Of a stretch of DNA of 64,000 nucleotides, positions 10,100 through 19,428 are shown piece by piece; position 1 is the first letter of the stretch, and every line of letters starts with the position of its first letter. The stretch is taken from the NCBI GenBank assembly GCA_949296575.1, contig CASFPE010000003.1, positions 62,001-126,000 on the forward strand, given 5' to 3'. The position numbers and the translations under genes were made by a program. The notes under the pieces are model-generated. The model searched no databases. It saw nothing but the letters and a program-made list of their open reading frames with translations, and was not told the DNA's origin. This DNA comes from an uncultured Bacteroides sp. GTDB lineage: Bacteria; Bacteroidota; Bacteroidia; Bacteroidales; Bacteroidaceae.

Positions 10100-10107
10100 C
10101 CTAAACG

Positions 10108-12792
10108 ATGAAAAGAAATCTTTTGTTTTTGTGTTTGGCATTGGCCTCTGTGTTGGCAGCGAACGCAGTTCCGGCCAATCCGAAATGGCGGAACGTCCGC
10201 ATGCCGGATGGGACTGAACGGATGTTGCGCATGGTGGGCAACGAATATTTTCATTATTATGAGGACCAAGATGGAATTGTTTATACGAAGGACGAAACAG
10301 GTGTGCTTCGTGCCACAGACCGTGACGGCTTGCAGCAGATGCGTCGTTCGCCGGTTCGTGTTGTGCGTCGTGCAGGAGATGTTTCCCGTGCTTCAAAGTT
10401 CCCGACGGAAGGCGAGCCGCATACTTTGGTGATATTGGCAGAGTTTCCGGATTTGTCTTTTTCCATGGCCGATGCCAATGAAGCATTCAGCCGTTTGCTG
10501 AATGAAGAAGGTTATGCAGAAGGTGGTGCTTCGGGCAGCGCACGCGATTATTTCAAGGATAATTCCGGCGGACGTTTCCAGCCGAACTTTGACGTGGTGG
10601 GACCGGTGTGCATGCCCAACAACATGCGTTATTACGGGGAAAACGACCCTTTATCGGATGATGACATCCGGGCGCAGGAAATCATAGCTGATGCCTGCAA
10701 GGCGGTGGACGCAGAAGTGGATTTTTCCCAATATGATTATGACAATGACGGGCGTGTGGACAACGTGTTTGTCGTGTATGCCGGTTATAGCGAAGCCGAC
10801 GGTGGGAGTGCTGATTGCATTTGGCCGCATGAATGGAACTTGGTGGACGCGCAAATCGAGCTTTCTTTGGACGGCAAGCAAATATACAGCTATGCTTGTA
10901 CCAATGAACTGATGGACGGCGTGGGGACTACGATGGTGGGCATCGGCACGTTTTGCCATGAGTTCAGCCATGTGCTGGGACTGTTGGATTTGTATACTAC
11001 CGATGGGTCGAGTGCTTTCACGCCGGGCGACTGGTCGGTGATGGATGTAGGTTCCTACAACAACGATGGCCGCACGCCTCCTTACATGAGTGCTTACGAG
11101 CGGATGGAACTGGGCTGGATAGAGCCGAAGGAACTGACGCTTGATTTGCCTGCCGTGGAGTTGCCTTCCATTGCCCGCAATGAGGCATATATCCTGAAGA
11201 CTTCCGACCCGGATGAATATTACCTCTTTGAGAACCGCCAGTTGGAAGGCTGGGATGCTTTCCTTCCGGGACATGGCATGCTGGCATGGCATATTGATTA
11301 CGACGAGATGGTGTGGAACATGTCGACTATCAACAACGACTATATGCACCAGCATGTGGATATTGTGGAAGCTGACGGCATTCAGAGCGATCATACGGTG
11401 GCGGGGGATGCTTTCCCTGGCACGTCGAATGTCACTTCATTGGGCGCTAATACGACACCGGCTTTGCTTTCATGGGCAGGCACGCCGTTTGACCTTAGGC
11501 TTTCCAACATTCGGGAAGAAGAAGGAACCATCCGTTTCGATGTGACGGAAGAAGAAGACGCACCGGAAGCCCCGGTGGCATTGCCGGCTTCCATGCTGAC
11601 ACCGACTTCTTTTGTGGCGAAGTGGGAAATGTCGGACAATGCCTCTTATCGTTATGAATTGTTCGTGGCAGAAGAAGGTTCCGACACCGCATTGCCGGGC
11701 TATGACTGGTGGAACGTGGGGCATAATGACTCTGCTTTCGTGGTGAACCTGGCGGCCATGACAGATTATTATTATAAGGTGCGGGTACGGAACGGCGTAT
11801 TCCTTAGCGAGGAATCAGAGAAGATGCCGGTGTCTACGCCGGATTACACCTTTGAGTTCCTTTCCCCGACGGTTTTAGCGGCTTCAGAGGTGGATGCCAC
11901 TTCTTTTGTGGCACGTTGGGAACCGATGGAAGGAGCAGTATCTTACTTTGTGAATGTGTATAGCGAGCAGGAGTCGGGCGTGACGTACCGGGAGAACAAC
12001 TTCTCCAACAACCTTTCGATGCCTTCGGGTTGGAGTACCACTTGCACGCGGACCAACAGCATTGCCGGATATTATGGCGCAGCGTCACCTTCGTTGCGGT
12101 ATGAGGAAGAAGGGCAATATTTGGAAACGCCTTCTTCGGCATCGGCTCCTTATCGGTCCGTGTCGTTCTGGTACAGGGCATCCAATACGGGCGACGACGC
12201 TTCTTTGGAGATATTGGGCCTGCAAGGCGAGGAATGGGTGGCGGTGGATGAAGTGGTTTCGCCAACGAAAGACGAGGGCGGAGCTGTTTATGCGAGCGAA
12301 TCGTTGCCTGACGGCATCAGCCGCCTCCGCTTGGTCTACCACAGCACGCGGGGGGCGTTGATGGTGGACGACGTGAAGATTGGCACGGCTGCCTATGATT
12401 GGAAAGTCATGGAGGGTTATGAATCCTTGGAAGCAGGCGGCGATGTTTCGTTGCCAGTGTCGGGATTGTCTGTATATACGGACTACCAGTATGCGGTTCG
12501 TGCGTTCGATGGGGAGGTTTATTCCCGCTGGTCCGATTGGATGCTGGTGCATACCTCGCCTGCGGCGGGTTGCACGGAGCGTCCTGCTTGCGGATTGCAG
12601 GCAAGCGTCCTGCCGGGATGCTTGTTGCTGTCGGGCGCAGATGCCGATACGGTTTATGCGGTGTATGCTATTACTGGGACAATGGTGTCGCAAGGCACGG
12701 TCCGGGCAGGCAGCATCTGCGAAGTGCCGTTGCCGGAGGGTGTCTATATCGTTTCCACCCGTGAAGGGAATCAAAAAGTAATCATCATGTAA
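10108..12792 (+). CDS. M6 family (immune inhibitor A-like) metalloprotease with adhesin and T9SS domains
   Basis: Secreted zinc endopeptidase, 894 residues. A signal peptide (about 1-20) precedes a propeptide-like segment and the catalytic domain, with the zinc motif HEFSH at His284-Glu285-His288, followed by LGLLDLY as typical of M6 peptidases. Fn3-like segments (about 480-600) and a choice-of-anchor J-like domain (about 610-770, RSVSFWYRA...GALMVDDVKI) follow, and the C-terminus (QKVIIM) resembles a T9SS sorting domain. It follows a terminator after the adhesin gene and is 27 bp upstream of the second Omp28-like gene. The peptidase call is strong; the natural substrate is unknown, though host or dietary protein is plausible. 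Confidence 0.87.
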   Translation: MKRNLLFLCLALASVLAANAVPANPKWRNVRMPDGTERMLRMVGNEYFHYYEDQDGIVYTKDETGVLRATDRDGLQQMRRSPVRVVRRAGDVSRASKFPTEGEPHTLVILAEFPDLSFSMADANEAFSRLLNEEGYAEGGASGSARDYFKDNSGGRFQPNFDVVGPVCMPNNMRYYGENDPLSDDDIRAQEIIADACKAVDAEVDFSQYDYDNDGRVDNVFVVYAGYSEADGGSADCIWPHEWNLVDAQIELSLDGKQIYSYACTNELMDGVGTTMVGIGTFCHEFSHVLGLLDLYTTDGSSAFTPGDWSVMDVGSYNNDGRTPPYMSAYERMELGWIEPKELTLDLPAVELPSIARNEAYILKTSDPDEYYLFENRQLEGWDAFLPGHGMLAWHIDYDEMVWNMSTINNDYMHQHVDIVEADGIQSDHTVAGDAFPGTSNVTSLGANTTPALLSWAGTPFDLRLSNIREEEGTIRFDVTEEEDAPEAPVALPASMLTPTSFVAKWEMSDNASYRYELFVAEEGSDTALPGYDWWNVGHNDSAFVVNLAAMTDYYYKVRVRNGVFLSEESEKMPVSTPDYTFEFLSPTVLAASEVDATSFVARWEPMEGAVSYFVNVYSEQESGVTYRENNFSNNLSMPSGWSTTCTRTNSIAGYYGAASPSLRYEEEGQYLETPSSASAPYRSVSFWYRASNTGDDASLEILGLQGEEWVAVDEVVSPTKDEGGAVYASESLPDGISRLRLVYHSTRGALMVDDVKIGTAAYDWKVMEGYESLEAGGDVSLPVSGLSVYTDYQYAVRAFDGEVYSRWSDWMLVHTSPAAGCTERPACGLQASVLPGCLLLSGADADTVYAVYAITGTMVSQGTVRAGSICEVPLPEGVYIVSTREGNQKVIIM

Positions 12793-12819
12793 ATCATTAA
12801 AAAGCAATTGATACGAATT

Positions 12820-14691
12820 ATGAAATCATTTATCAAATACGGCGCATTGTGCGCTTTCATGGCTTTCGGGATGCTTCCGAAGGCCAATGCGGCATCGGAC
12901 GCAGTGCAGTTGGGTTATTGCGGCGACGAGATGACTTCCACTTTCGGAGTCAACGTGACAGCGGAACTTCCGGTAGCCATCTATCTTCCTGCCGGGATGT
13001 TGCAGCCCTATGAGGGGAACCAGATTGAAAAAATCAGCATCGGCTTGGCGGATGCAGCTACAGGTGTTTCGGTGTTCGTGACGGAAGATTTGAACGGTGC
13101 GCCTTTGCGCGAGCAGGCGGCGGGCGACCTTCCTTCGGGATGGCACGACATCGTGCTGGACAGCCCGGTGGACATCACCGGCGCGGGCTTGTATGTGGGC
13201 TTCACCAGCACGGGACTGAAGCACATCGGCTTCTCCGACTTCCATGATTCGCCGAACGGCATATGGGTGCGCATGTTTTATGAAGGCCAAGGCGGAGATG
13301 TGTTGTACCAATGGGAGAACCGTGCGGGTGAGTTTGATGCTTCCCTTTCCATCCGTGCTTATGTGGCAGGCGAAAGCATGCCGGCGGCGGAGATGTCGTT
13401 GGAATCGTTGGACAACGTGTATGTGGAGCAGGATGGCACAGGCGTGCTGGCGGGCGTGGTGCGCAACAACACGCTGGCACCGGCCACGTCCTACGAAATC
13501 AGTTACCAAATCAACAACGGGGAGGCTGTGAAGAAGACGATTGAAGCCGAAGTGGCTTGCAATGCTTTGGACACCTTCCGCATCGAGCTTCCTGCCAACA
13601 CGCTGGCCGTGGGCGACTATCCGCTGCATGCGGAAATCACGGCAGTGAACGGTCAGGCCGATGCCGCTGCTTGGAACAATGCCGCTGACGCGCAATATTC
13701 CGTCCGTGAATATTACTTCCCCCGCAAGGTGGTGGTGGAAGAAGGCACCGGCACGTGGTGCCAATGGTGCCCGGCGGGCATTGTGGCTTTCCGCGAGATG
13801 GAGAAAGCTTACCCGGACAACTTCATCGGCATTGCCGCGCATTTCCAGGACGTGATGGCCATTACTACGTACCAAGACTTGATGAATATGTTTGACGGTT
13901 TGCCTTCGTGCGCCGTCAACCGCATGGAATCCATTACTTCGCCCACGTTCGCGCTGGTGGAACATGCGTACAAAGGCATGTCTGCCCCGGCGCAAGTGGG
14001 CGTGGAAGTGGCGGCGGAGATTGCCACAAGCGGCATCATCGACGTGACGGCAGCCACTACCTTCGGCTTCGACGAGGAGGAGGCCAACTACCGCCTTTGC
14101 TATGTGCTGATAGAGAATGAGGTGCAGGGCGACCGGGATGATTTTGCTTCTGACATAGATTTCCAAAACGCATACGCGCAGAATAATGCTTATGCCGGCG
14201 GAGCCAGCGGCGAGATGGGCGGCTTTGAAGACCTCCCGAACCCGATTCCTGCCGAGCAGATGGTGTACGACCACGTGGCGCGCGGCATCTACCAGTCGTT
14301 TACCGGCGTGCTGAGGAGCATCCCTTCTACCATCGTGAAGGGCGTGGCCAATCCGCATACGTACAAAATCCGCATGCCCAACACGGTGGACAAGACGGAG
14401 AACCTGGAAATCGTGGCCATGGTGCTTGACATGGGGACGGGCGAAATCCTAAATGCCGAGAAGGCCAAAGTGGTGGATACCACTTCCGGCATCCGTGAAA
14501 CGTCGGCGGATGCTTCCTTGAGGCTGTATGCCGACGGCGGCCGCATCGTGGCCGAGGGCGAATGCAGCGCAGTGGAAATTTACACGTTGCAAGGCGTGGC
14601 TGTAGCAAACGGCGGGCTGCAACGCGGTGTGTATATCGTCCGTGCCACCACGCCCGACGGTGCCGTGTCGCGTAAAGTGTTGGTGGAGTAA
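12820..14691 (+). CDS. Omp28-related thioredoxin-like T9SS cargo protein
   Basis: Secreted protein, 623 residues from the ATG at 12820. A TTG twelve bases earlier extends the frame but is a poor start. A signal peptide (ending in NAAS) leads into an N-terminal beta-sandwich (about 25-190), a CARDB-like domain (about 195-295) and an Omp28-type domain with CxxC Cys314-Gln-Trp-Cys317 in GTGTWCQWCP. The C-terminal T9SS-like domain ends SRKVLVE. It is paralogous to the protein at 2886 over the Omp28 part: both have VVVEE, REM..AYP, a GEMGGFE segment and a DHVARGIY or QHVARAIY segment. It ends the four-gene cargo cluster. Disulfide chemistry is inferred from the CxxC only. Confidence 0.85.
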   Translation: MKSFIKYGALCAFMAFGMLPKANAASDAVQLGYCGDEMTSTFGVNVTAELPVAIYLPAGMLQPYEGNQIEKISIGLADAATGVSVFVTEDLNGAPLREQAAGDLPSGWHDIVLDSPVDITGAGLYVGFTSTGLKHIGFSDFHDSPNGIWVRMFYEGQGGDVLYQWENRAGEFDASLSIRAYVAGESMPAAEMSLESLDNVYVEQDGTGVLAGVVRNNTLAPATSYEISYQINNGEAVKKTIEAEVACNALDTFRIELPANTLAVGDYPLHAEITAVNGQADAAAWNNAADAQYSVREYYFPRKVVVEEGTGTWCQWCPAGIVAFREMEKAYPDNFIGIAAHFQDVMAITTYQDLMNMFDGLPSCAVNRMESITSPTFALVEHAYKGMSAPAQVGVEVAAEIATSGIIDVTAATTFGFDEEEANYRLCYVLIENEVQGDRDDFASDIDFQNAYAQNNAYAGGASGEMGGFEDLPNPIPAEQMVYDHVARGIYQSFTGVLRSIPSTIVKGVANPHTYKIRMPNTVDKTENLEIVAMVLDMGTGEILNAEKAKVVDTTSGIRETSADASLRLYADGGRIVAEGECSAVEIYTLQGVAVANGGLQRGVYIVRATTPDGAVSRKVLVE

Positions 14692-14783
14692 TTCCACAGG
14701 CATTGTTCGAATGCCGTTCCGGCGGCGTTTGAACCCATTTCAATAAGGCTTTTTGTAAGCGCTTCATAATTGTTTTGTTTTGG

Positions 14784-14821
14784 CGGGCTGCTTTCCCTTC
14801 GGGGCAGGCGGCCCGTTTTTT
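14784..14821 (+). terminator. rho-independent terminator with TTCG tetraloop
   Basis: Arms 14784-14797 and 14802-14815 form a 14-position stem with two G-T wobbles and one mismatch. The loop is ttcg and a T-run follows (14816-14821). It lies 93 bp after the stop of the Omp28-like gene and closes the cargo cluster. Confidence 0.85.
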
Positions 14822-14916
14822 GCTTTTGCGTAGGGAGGAAGTTCTTTTCTTGCCGCAAGTTGCTTCCGATTGCCTGCATGAGAACTTCCGTTCAGTTGCA
14901 TGAGAACTTCTTCCGT

Positions 14917-14979
14917 CGTCGTCGTTTGCATAGTTGCCGTCGCCGTTTGTACAGATGCCGATGTCGTTTGCATAACTGC
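14917..14979. repeat. three degenerate 21-bp tandem units
   Basis: Units 14917-14937, 14938-14958 and 14959-14979 share the frame cgtcg.cgtttg.ata..tgc with about five differences each. Flanking sequence (14.83-15.07 kb) contains further related fragments such as agaacttc/gaagttct boxes. The 21-bp length makes translated frames show a seven-residue period. Confidence 0.7.
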
Positions 14980-15173
14980 CGTCGTTGGCAGAAGAAGTTG
15001 CCGCACTGGTTGGAACTTTTCTTCCGTGTAACTGGAAGTTCTTTTCCGTGCAACTGGAAGTTTTTCCTGTATAGGCAGGTGCATTCTTGCGGCGGGTTGG
15101 GGGGAAGCAGCTGGGCAGGGTTAAATAATGTTTAATGATGTGGGGAGGAAAACCTCATCACTTCCTGATTTTG

Positions 15174-15201
15174 TACCTTTGCGGCCTGACAATAGTGTCA
15201 G
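15174..15201 (+). promoter_or_regulatory. -7 box plus inverted repeat overlapping the expected transcription start
   Basis: TACCTTTG at 15174-15181 matches the Bacteroidota -7 consensus TAnnTTTG. Five bases on, a perfect 6-bp inverted repeat ctgaca-atag-tgtcag (15186-15201) covers the likely start site. Its position suggests an operator, possibly for the TetR protein encoded at the end of this transcript. I saw no good -33 TTTG. Confidence 0.5.
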
Positions 15202-15231
15202 ACATGCATATCAATACGTAAGTAGCTAACA

Positions 15232-18200
15232 ATGATAAAGATAGGGATAGATGTCGGTTCTACGACCGCAAAGATAGCCGTCCTCGGCGGAGACGGCCGT
15301 TTGATGTTCTCCAAATACGAAAGGCATAATGCGCAGGCACGCCAATTGGTTGTCGCTTTCCTGCGGGAGTTGCAAGCGCAGGCAGGCGACGTGGAAGCCT
15401 CGTTGCGGATGAGCGGTTCTGTGGGAATGGGGCTTTCCGAGCAGTATGGCTTGCCGTTTGTGCAAGAAGTGGTGGCTGCCGCCAAGGTCATCTCGGCGCG
15501 TTACCCGCAAGTGAAGTCGATGATTGACATCGGGGGCGAGGACGCGAAAGTGGTGTTCTTCAAGCACGGCGAGGCATCGGACCTCCGCATGAACGGCAAC
15601 TGCGCCGGAGGCACCGGCGCGTTCATCGACCAGATGGCCGTCATCTTGGGCGTGTCCGTGGATGAACTGAACGAACTGGCTTCGCGCTCCACGCAGGTTT
15701 ATCCCATCGCTTCGCGTTGCGGCGTGTTTTGCAAGACCGACATCCAGAACCTGATTGCCAAGAACGTGCCGAGGGAGGACATCGCCGCTTCCATCTTCCA
15801 TGCCGTGGCTGTGCAGACGGTGGTCACGCTGGCGCATGGTTGCGACATCGAAGCACCCGTGCTGTTCTGCGGGGGGCCGTTGACGTTCATCCCTGCCCTC
15901 CGCAAGGCTTTTGCGGATTACTTGTCTCTGGAAAGCGGCAGCATGGTGCTTCCGGAGCATGGCACCCTGTTTCCTGCATATGGCGCTGCCTTGTGTGTGC
16001 CAGACAAAGAGGTCGTTGCCCCGCTTTCATCTTTGATAGCCCGCTTGTCGGGCGAGCCGGTGGTGGCGGCCAAGAAAGGAATGGGGCTTCCGCCCGTCTT
16101 CTCCGATGCGGAGGATTGCCGGCTTTGGCAGGAACGCATGTCGCGGAAAAAAGTGCGCATGGCTGTGCTGAAGCCTGGAAGGCAGGACGTGTTCGTGGGC
16201 ATCGACTCCGGCTCCACCACCACAAAGATTGTGGTACTTGATGAGAGAGGAGACATGCTTTACTCCTTCTACCGGCAGAACGGGGGCAATCCCATCCAAG
16301 CTGTGGCCGACGGGTTGTGGCAATTGAAAGAACGCTGTGCGGCTTGCGGTGCCGACTTGCGGGTGGCGGGCAGCTGCTCTACCGGCTACGGGGAGGATTT
16401 GATACGGGTGGCTTTTCAACTTCATTCCGGCATCATCGAGACCATTGCCCACTACATGGCTGCCCGCCATTTGGACAAAGACGTGTCGTTCATCCTCGAC
16501 ATCGGCGGGCAGGACATGAAAGCCATCTTTGTCGATAAAGGAGTCATCAGCCGCATCGAGATCAACGAAGCCTGTTCGTCGGGCTGCGGCTCGTTCATCG
16601 AGACGTTTGCCAAGACCTTGGGATACACGGCGCACGAGTTCTCGCAGGCAGCCTGCCGTTCGCAAGCCCCTTGCGACTTGGGGACGCGATGCACGGTGTT
16701 CATGAACTCCAAGGTGAAGCAGGTGCTGCGCGAAGGCGCTTCTATTGACGATATTGCGGCAGGGCTTGCCTATTCCGTGGTGAAAAACTGCCTTTACAAG
16801 GTGTTGAAGCTGAAAGATGTTTCCGCTTTGGGCAAGCACATCGTGGTGCAGGGCGGCACGATGCGCAACGATGCCGTGGTGCGCGCCATTGAATTGCTGG
16901 CGGGTGCCGAGGTGTCGCGTTGCGACGTGCCGGAGTTGATGGGTGCGTATGGTTGCGCTTTGTATGCGATGGCGCACCGGGGCAATCCCCTTACTTTGGA
17001 GGAGATGACGGCTCAAGCGCACTATGCTTCTGCCACGCTGCACTGCAAAGGCTGCGACAACCATTGCCTGGTGGTGCGCTACCGTTTCGGCAACGGCAGG
17101 CAGTATTATTCCGGGAATCGTTGCGAGAAAGTGTTTACCAACGACGGCACTGCCCTCAGGAAAGGGCAGAATGCCTATAACAAGAAATACGAACTGCTGT
17201 TCAATCGGGACGCAGGGACAGAAGATGCGCGCCTGTCCATCGGCATCCCCCGTTGCCTGAACATGTACGAGGAATATCCTTTCTGGCACGCGCTGTTCAC
17301 CTCGTGCGGCATCCGGGTGGTGCTTTCCGATGCGTCCGACTTTGGCGGCTACGAACAATGCGCCCGCATGGTGATGTCCGACAACATTTGTTTCCCGGCC
17401 AAGCTGATGCATAGCCACATCGAGAACCTGGTGGCAAAGAAGGTGGATCGCATCTTCATGCCGTTCGTCGTCTATGAGATGGAGGGGAAAGAGCAGAACA
17501 GTTACAACTGCCCCGTGGTGACGGGCTATTCCGAGGTGGTGCGCAGCGTGCAGTTGGGCGACATCCCCCTCGATTCGCCCAGCATCTCTTTCCGCGACAA
17601 GGGCCTGCTGTCGAAGCAATGCCGTGAATATTTGCAGGGCTTGCAGGTAGACGGCGCAGTGGCGGAAGCCGCTTTCACCCAAGCTTTGGAAGCGGAGCAG
17701 GCATACATGCGTGCCTTGGTGGCTTGCAACGAGGAGATTTTCCGGCAGGCGCAGGAGGAAGGCACGCTCACGGTGATGTTGGCCGGACGGCCATACCACA
17801 CTGACCCTTTGATACAGCACCAGGTGTCCGACATGTTGGCTGGGATGGGCATCCACGTGGTGACCGACGATTATGTGCGCGACAAGGACATTGAGGTGGA
17901 TGATGTGCATTTCCTTCCCCAATGGACTTTCCCGAACCGCATCCTGAAGGCGGCGAAATGGTGCGCACAGGCCGGGCGCAACGTGCAGTTCGTGCAGATG
18001 ACTTCTTTCGGCTGCGGGCCGGATGCTTTCTTGGTGGACGAAGTGCGCGACCTGTTGGCCCGTTACGGGAAATCGCTGACGTTGCTGAAATTGGACGATA
18101 TAAATAATGTGGGCTCCATGAAGCTGCGGGTGCGTTCGTTGGTGGAGAGCCTGAAACTGGCGGACGATCGCAGCGAATCTCCTGTGGAGGTGAAGCCGTT

Positions 18201-19428
18201 TGTCACAACGCCCGTTTACGACAAAGCTTATCGCGACCGCAAAATCATTGTGCCTTTCTTCACGCCTTTCCTTTCGCCGCTGATACCGGCTGTGATGCGC
18301 GTGGCCGGTTACGACGTGGACAATCTCCCGCTGAGCGACGTGGAGTCGTGCGAATGGGGCTTGAAGTATGCCAACAATGAAGTGTGCTATCCTGCCACGC
18401 TGATAGTGGGCGACGTGATAAAAGCCTTTAAGGAAGGAAAGTACGACCCCTCGAAAACCGTGGTGGTCATGACGCAGACGGGAGGGCAATGCCGTGCCAG
18501 CAACTATATCCCCTTGATAAAAAAAGCATTGGTGGATGCCGGTTACACGGATGTCCCGGTCGTGTCGATGTCGTTTGGCAGTGACATTGAGAACGAGCAA
18601 CCGGCTTTCAAGCTGAACTGGCTGAAGTTGCTGCCCGTTGCCCTGCGTGCCATCCTGTACAGCGACTGCATCTCGAAGTTCTATTACGCTTCGGTGGTGC
18701 GTGAGAAAGAGGCGGGGCAGGCCGCGCATCTGAGGGATTTGTACCTAAAGACTGGCGAAACGTTGATTTTGGAGCATCGTTCGTCCGACTTGGAAAGCTA
18801 CCTGAAGCTGGCTGCCAAGGAGTTTGACGAGATATGCACCGATGTGTCGCGCCCGAAAGTCGGCGTGGTGGGAGAGATTTTCCTGAAGTTCAATCCGTTT
18901 GCACAGCGGAACATCATCGATTGGCTGATAGCCCACAACGTGGAAGTCATGCCGCCGGTGCTGCTGGACTTCTTCACGCAGAGCTTTGTGAACCGAAAAG
19001 CCCGCACCGATTCTTTCCTGCAACGGCGTTCGATGCCCGAATTCGTGTACAGCTTCCTCTACAAGATAGTGAAGAAGCAAATAGACCGTGTGAATGAGGC
19101 AGGCAGCAGGTTCCGCTATTTCGAGCCGTTCAATGACATCTTCGATGAAGCCGTACATGCAGCCGAAGTGACAAACCTCAACGCGCAGTTCGGGGAAGGC
19201 TGGCTTCTTCCTGCCGAGATTGTGTCGTATGCCCGCCATGGCGTAAACAATGTCATCAGCCTGCAACCGTTCGGGTGCATTGCCAACCACATCATATCGA
19301 AAGGCATTGAGAAGCGCCTGAAGTCCCTTTATCCGGACCTGAATCTGCTTTCTTTGGATTTTGACAGCGGCGTGAGCGATGTGAACATCACGAACCGTGC
19401 GCTCTTGTTTATCGACAAATTGAGGTGA
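15232..19428 (+). CDS. fused acyl-CoA dehydratase activase (double BadF/BadG/BcrA/BcrD ATPase plus DUF2229)
   Basis: Large cytosolic protein, 1398 residues. Two tandem ASKHA ATPase domains of the 2-hydroxyglutaryl-CoA dehydratase activator type are visible. The first (about 1-265) has GIDVGSTTAK and Cys124 in GNCAGGTGAF. The second (about 320-585) has GIDSGSTTTK and Cys448 in NEACSSGCGSF. The paired cysteines resemble those that hold a bridging [4Fe-4S] cluster in archetypal activators. A Cys cluster (CKGCDNHC, near 605) and a DUF2229/dehydratase-D-like region (about 665-1398) follow. In known activators ATP hydrolysis drives electron transfer to a radical dehydratase. No dehydratase gene is adjacent, so the electron acceptor is unknown. 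It overlaps the downstream TetR gene by 4 bp. Confidence 0.87.
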   Translation: MIKIGIDVGSTTAKIAVLGGDGRLMFSKYERHNAQARQLVVAFLRELQAQAGDVEASLRMSGSVGMGLSEQYGLPFVQEVVAAAKVISARYPQVKSMIDIGGEDAKVVFFKHGEASDLRMNGNCAGGTGAFIDQMAVILGVSVDELNELASRSTQVYPIASRCGVFCKTDIQNLIAKNVPREDIAASIFHAVAVQTVVTLAHGCDIEAPVLFCGGPLTFIPALRKAFADYLSLESGSMVLPEHGTLFPAYGAALCVPDKEVVAPLSSLIARLSGEPVVAAKKGMGLPPVFSDAEDCRLWQERMSRKKVRMAVLKPGRQDVFVGIDSGSTTTKIVVLDERGDMLYSFYRQNGGNPIQAVADGLWQLKERCAACGADLRVAGSCSTGYGEDLIRVAFQLHSGIIETIAHYMAARHLDKDVSFILDIGGQDMKAIFVDKGVISRIEINEACSSGCGSFIETFAKTLGYTAHEFSQAACRSQAPCDLGTRCTVFMNSKVKQVLREGASIDDIAAGLAYSVVKNCLYKVLKLKDVSALGKHIVVQGGTMRNDAVVRAIELLAGAEVSRCDVPELMGAYGCALYAMAHRGNPLTLEEMTAQAHYASATLHCKGCDNHCLVVRYRFGNGRQYYSGNRCEKVFTNDGTALRKGQNAYNKKYELLFNRDAGTEDARLSIGIPRCLNMYEEYPFWHALFTSCGIRVVLSDASDFGGYEQCARMVMSDNICFPAKLMHSHIENLVAKKVDRIFMPFVVYEMEGKEQNSYNCPVVTGYSEVVRSVQLGDIPLDSPSISFRDKGLLSKQCREYLQGLQVDGAVAEAAFTQALEAEQAYMRALVACNEEIFRQAQEEGTLTVMLAGRPYHTDPLIQHQVSDMLAGMGIHVVTDDYVRDKDIEVDDVHFLPQWTFPNRILKAAKWCAQAGRNVQFVQMTSFGCGPDAFLVDEVRDLLARYGKSLTLLKLDDINNVGSMKLRVRSLVESLKLADDRSESPVEVKPFVTTPVYDKAYRDRKIIVPFFTPFLSPLIPAVMRVAGYDVDNLPLSDVESCEWGLKYANNEVCYPATLIVGDVIKAFKEGKYDPSKTVVVMTQTGGQCRASNYIPLIKKALVDAGYTDVPVVSMSFGSDIENEQPAFKLNWLKLLPVALRAILYSDCISKFYYASVVREKEAGQAAHLRDLYLKTGETLILEHRSSDLESYLKLAAKEFDEICTDVSRPKVGVVGEIFLKFNPFAQRNIIDWLIAHNVEVMPPVLLDFFTQSFVNRKARTDSFLQRRSMPEFVYSFLYKIVKKQIDRVNEAGSRFRYFEPFNDIFDEAVHAAEVTNLNAQFGEGWLLPAEIVSYARHGVNNVISLQPFGCIANHIISKGIEKRLKSLYPDLNLLSLDFDSGVSDVNITNRALLFIDKLR

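Larger units (their letters stand above)
14692..15231. other. 540-bp intergenic region: terminator, degenerate repeats, promoter
   Basis: It contains a strong terminator at 14784-14821, a 14.83-15.07 kb stretch of degenerate repeats including three 21-bp units, and the promoter/operator of the activase gene at its right end. Reading frames of about 100-120 codons on both strands in the middle are low-complexity products of the repeats, and I do not accept them as genes. Confidence 0.7.

Noticed and set aside
14770..15135. 121-codon plus-strand frame and 106-codon minus-strand frame in the gap before the activase
   Set aside because: Both run through the terminator at 14784-14821 or the 21-bp repeats; composition is Cys/Arg- or Thr-rich with a seven-residue period from the repeats.
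16027..18729. 900-codon open frame on the minus strand inside the activase gene
   Set aside because: It is an antisense shadow of a GC-rich gene: low-complexity His/Arg/Gln-rich translation, no domain, and the plus-strand protein is unmistakable. The same holds for long minus frames at 1034-2245, 4077-5489, 5977-7260, 8182-9783, 12826-14358 and 49594-51090.
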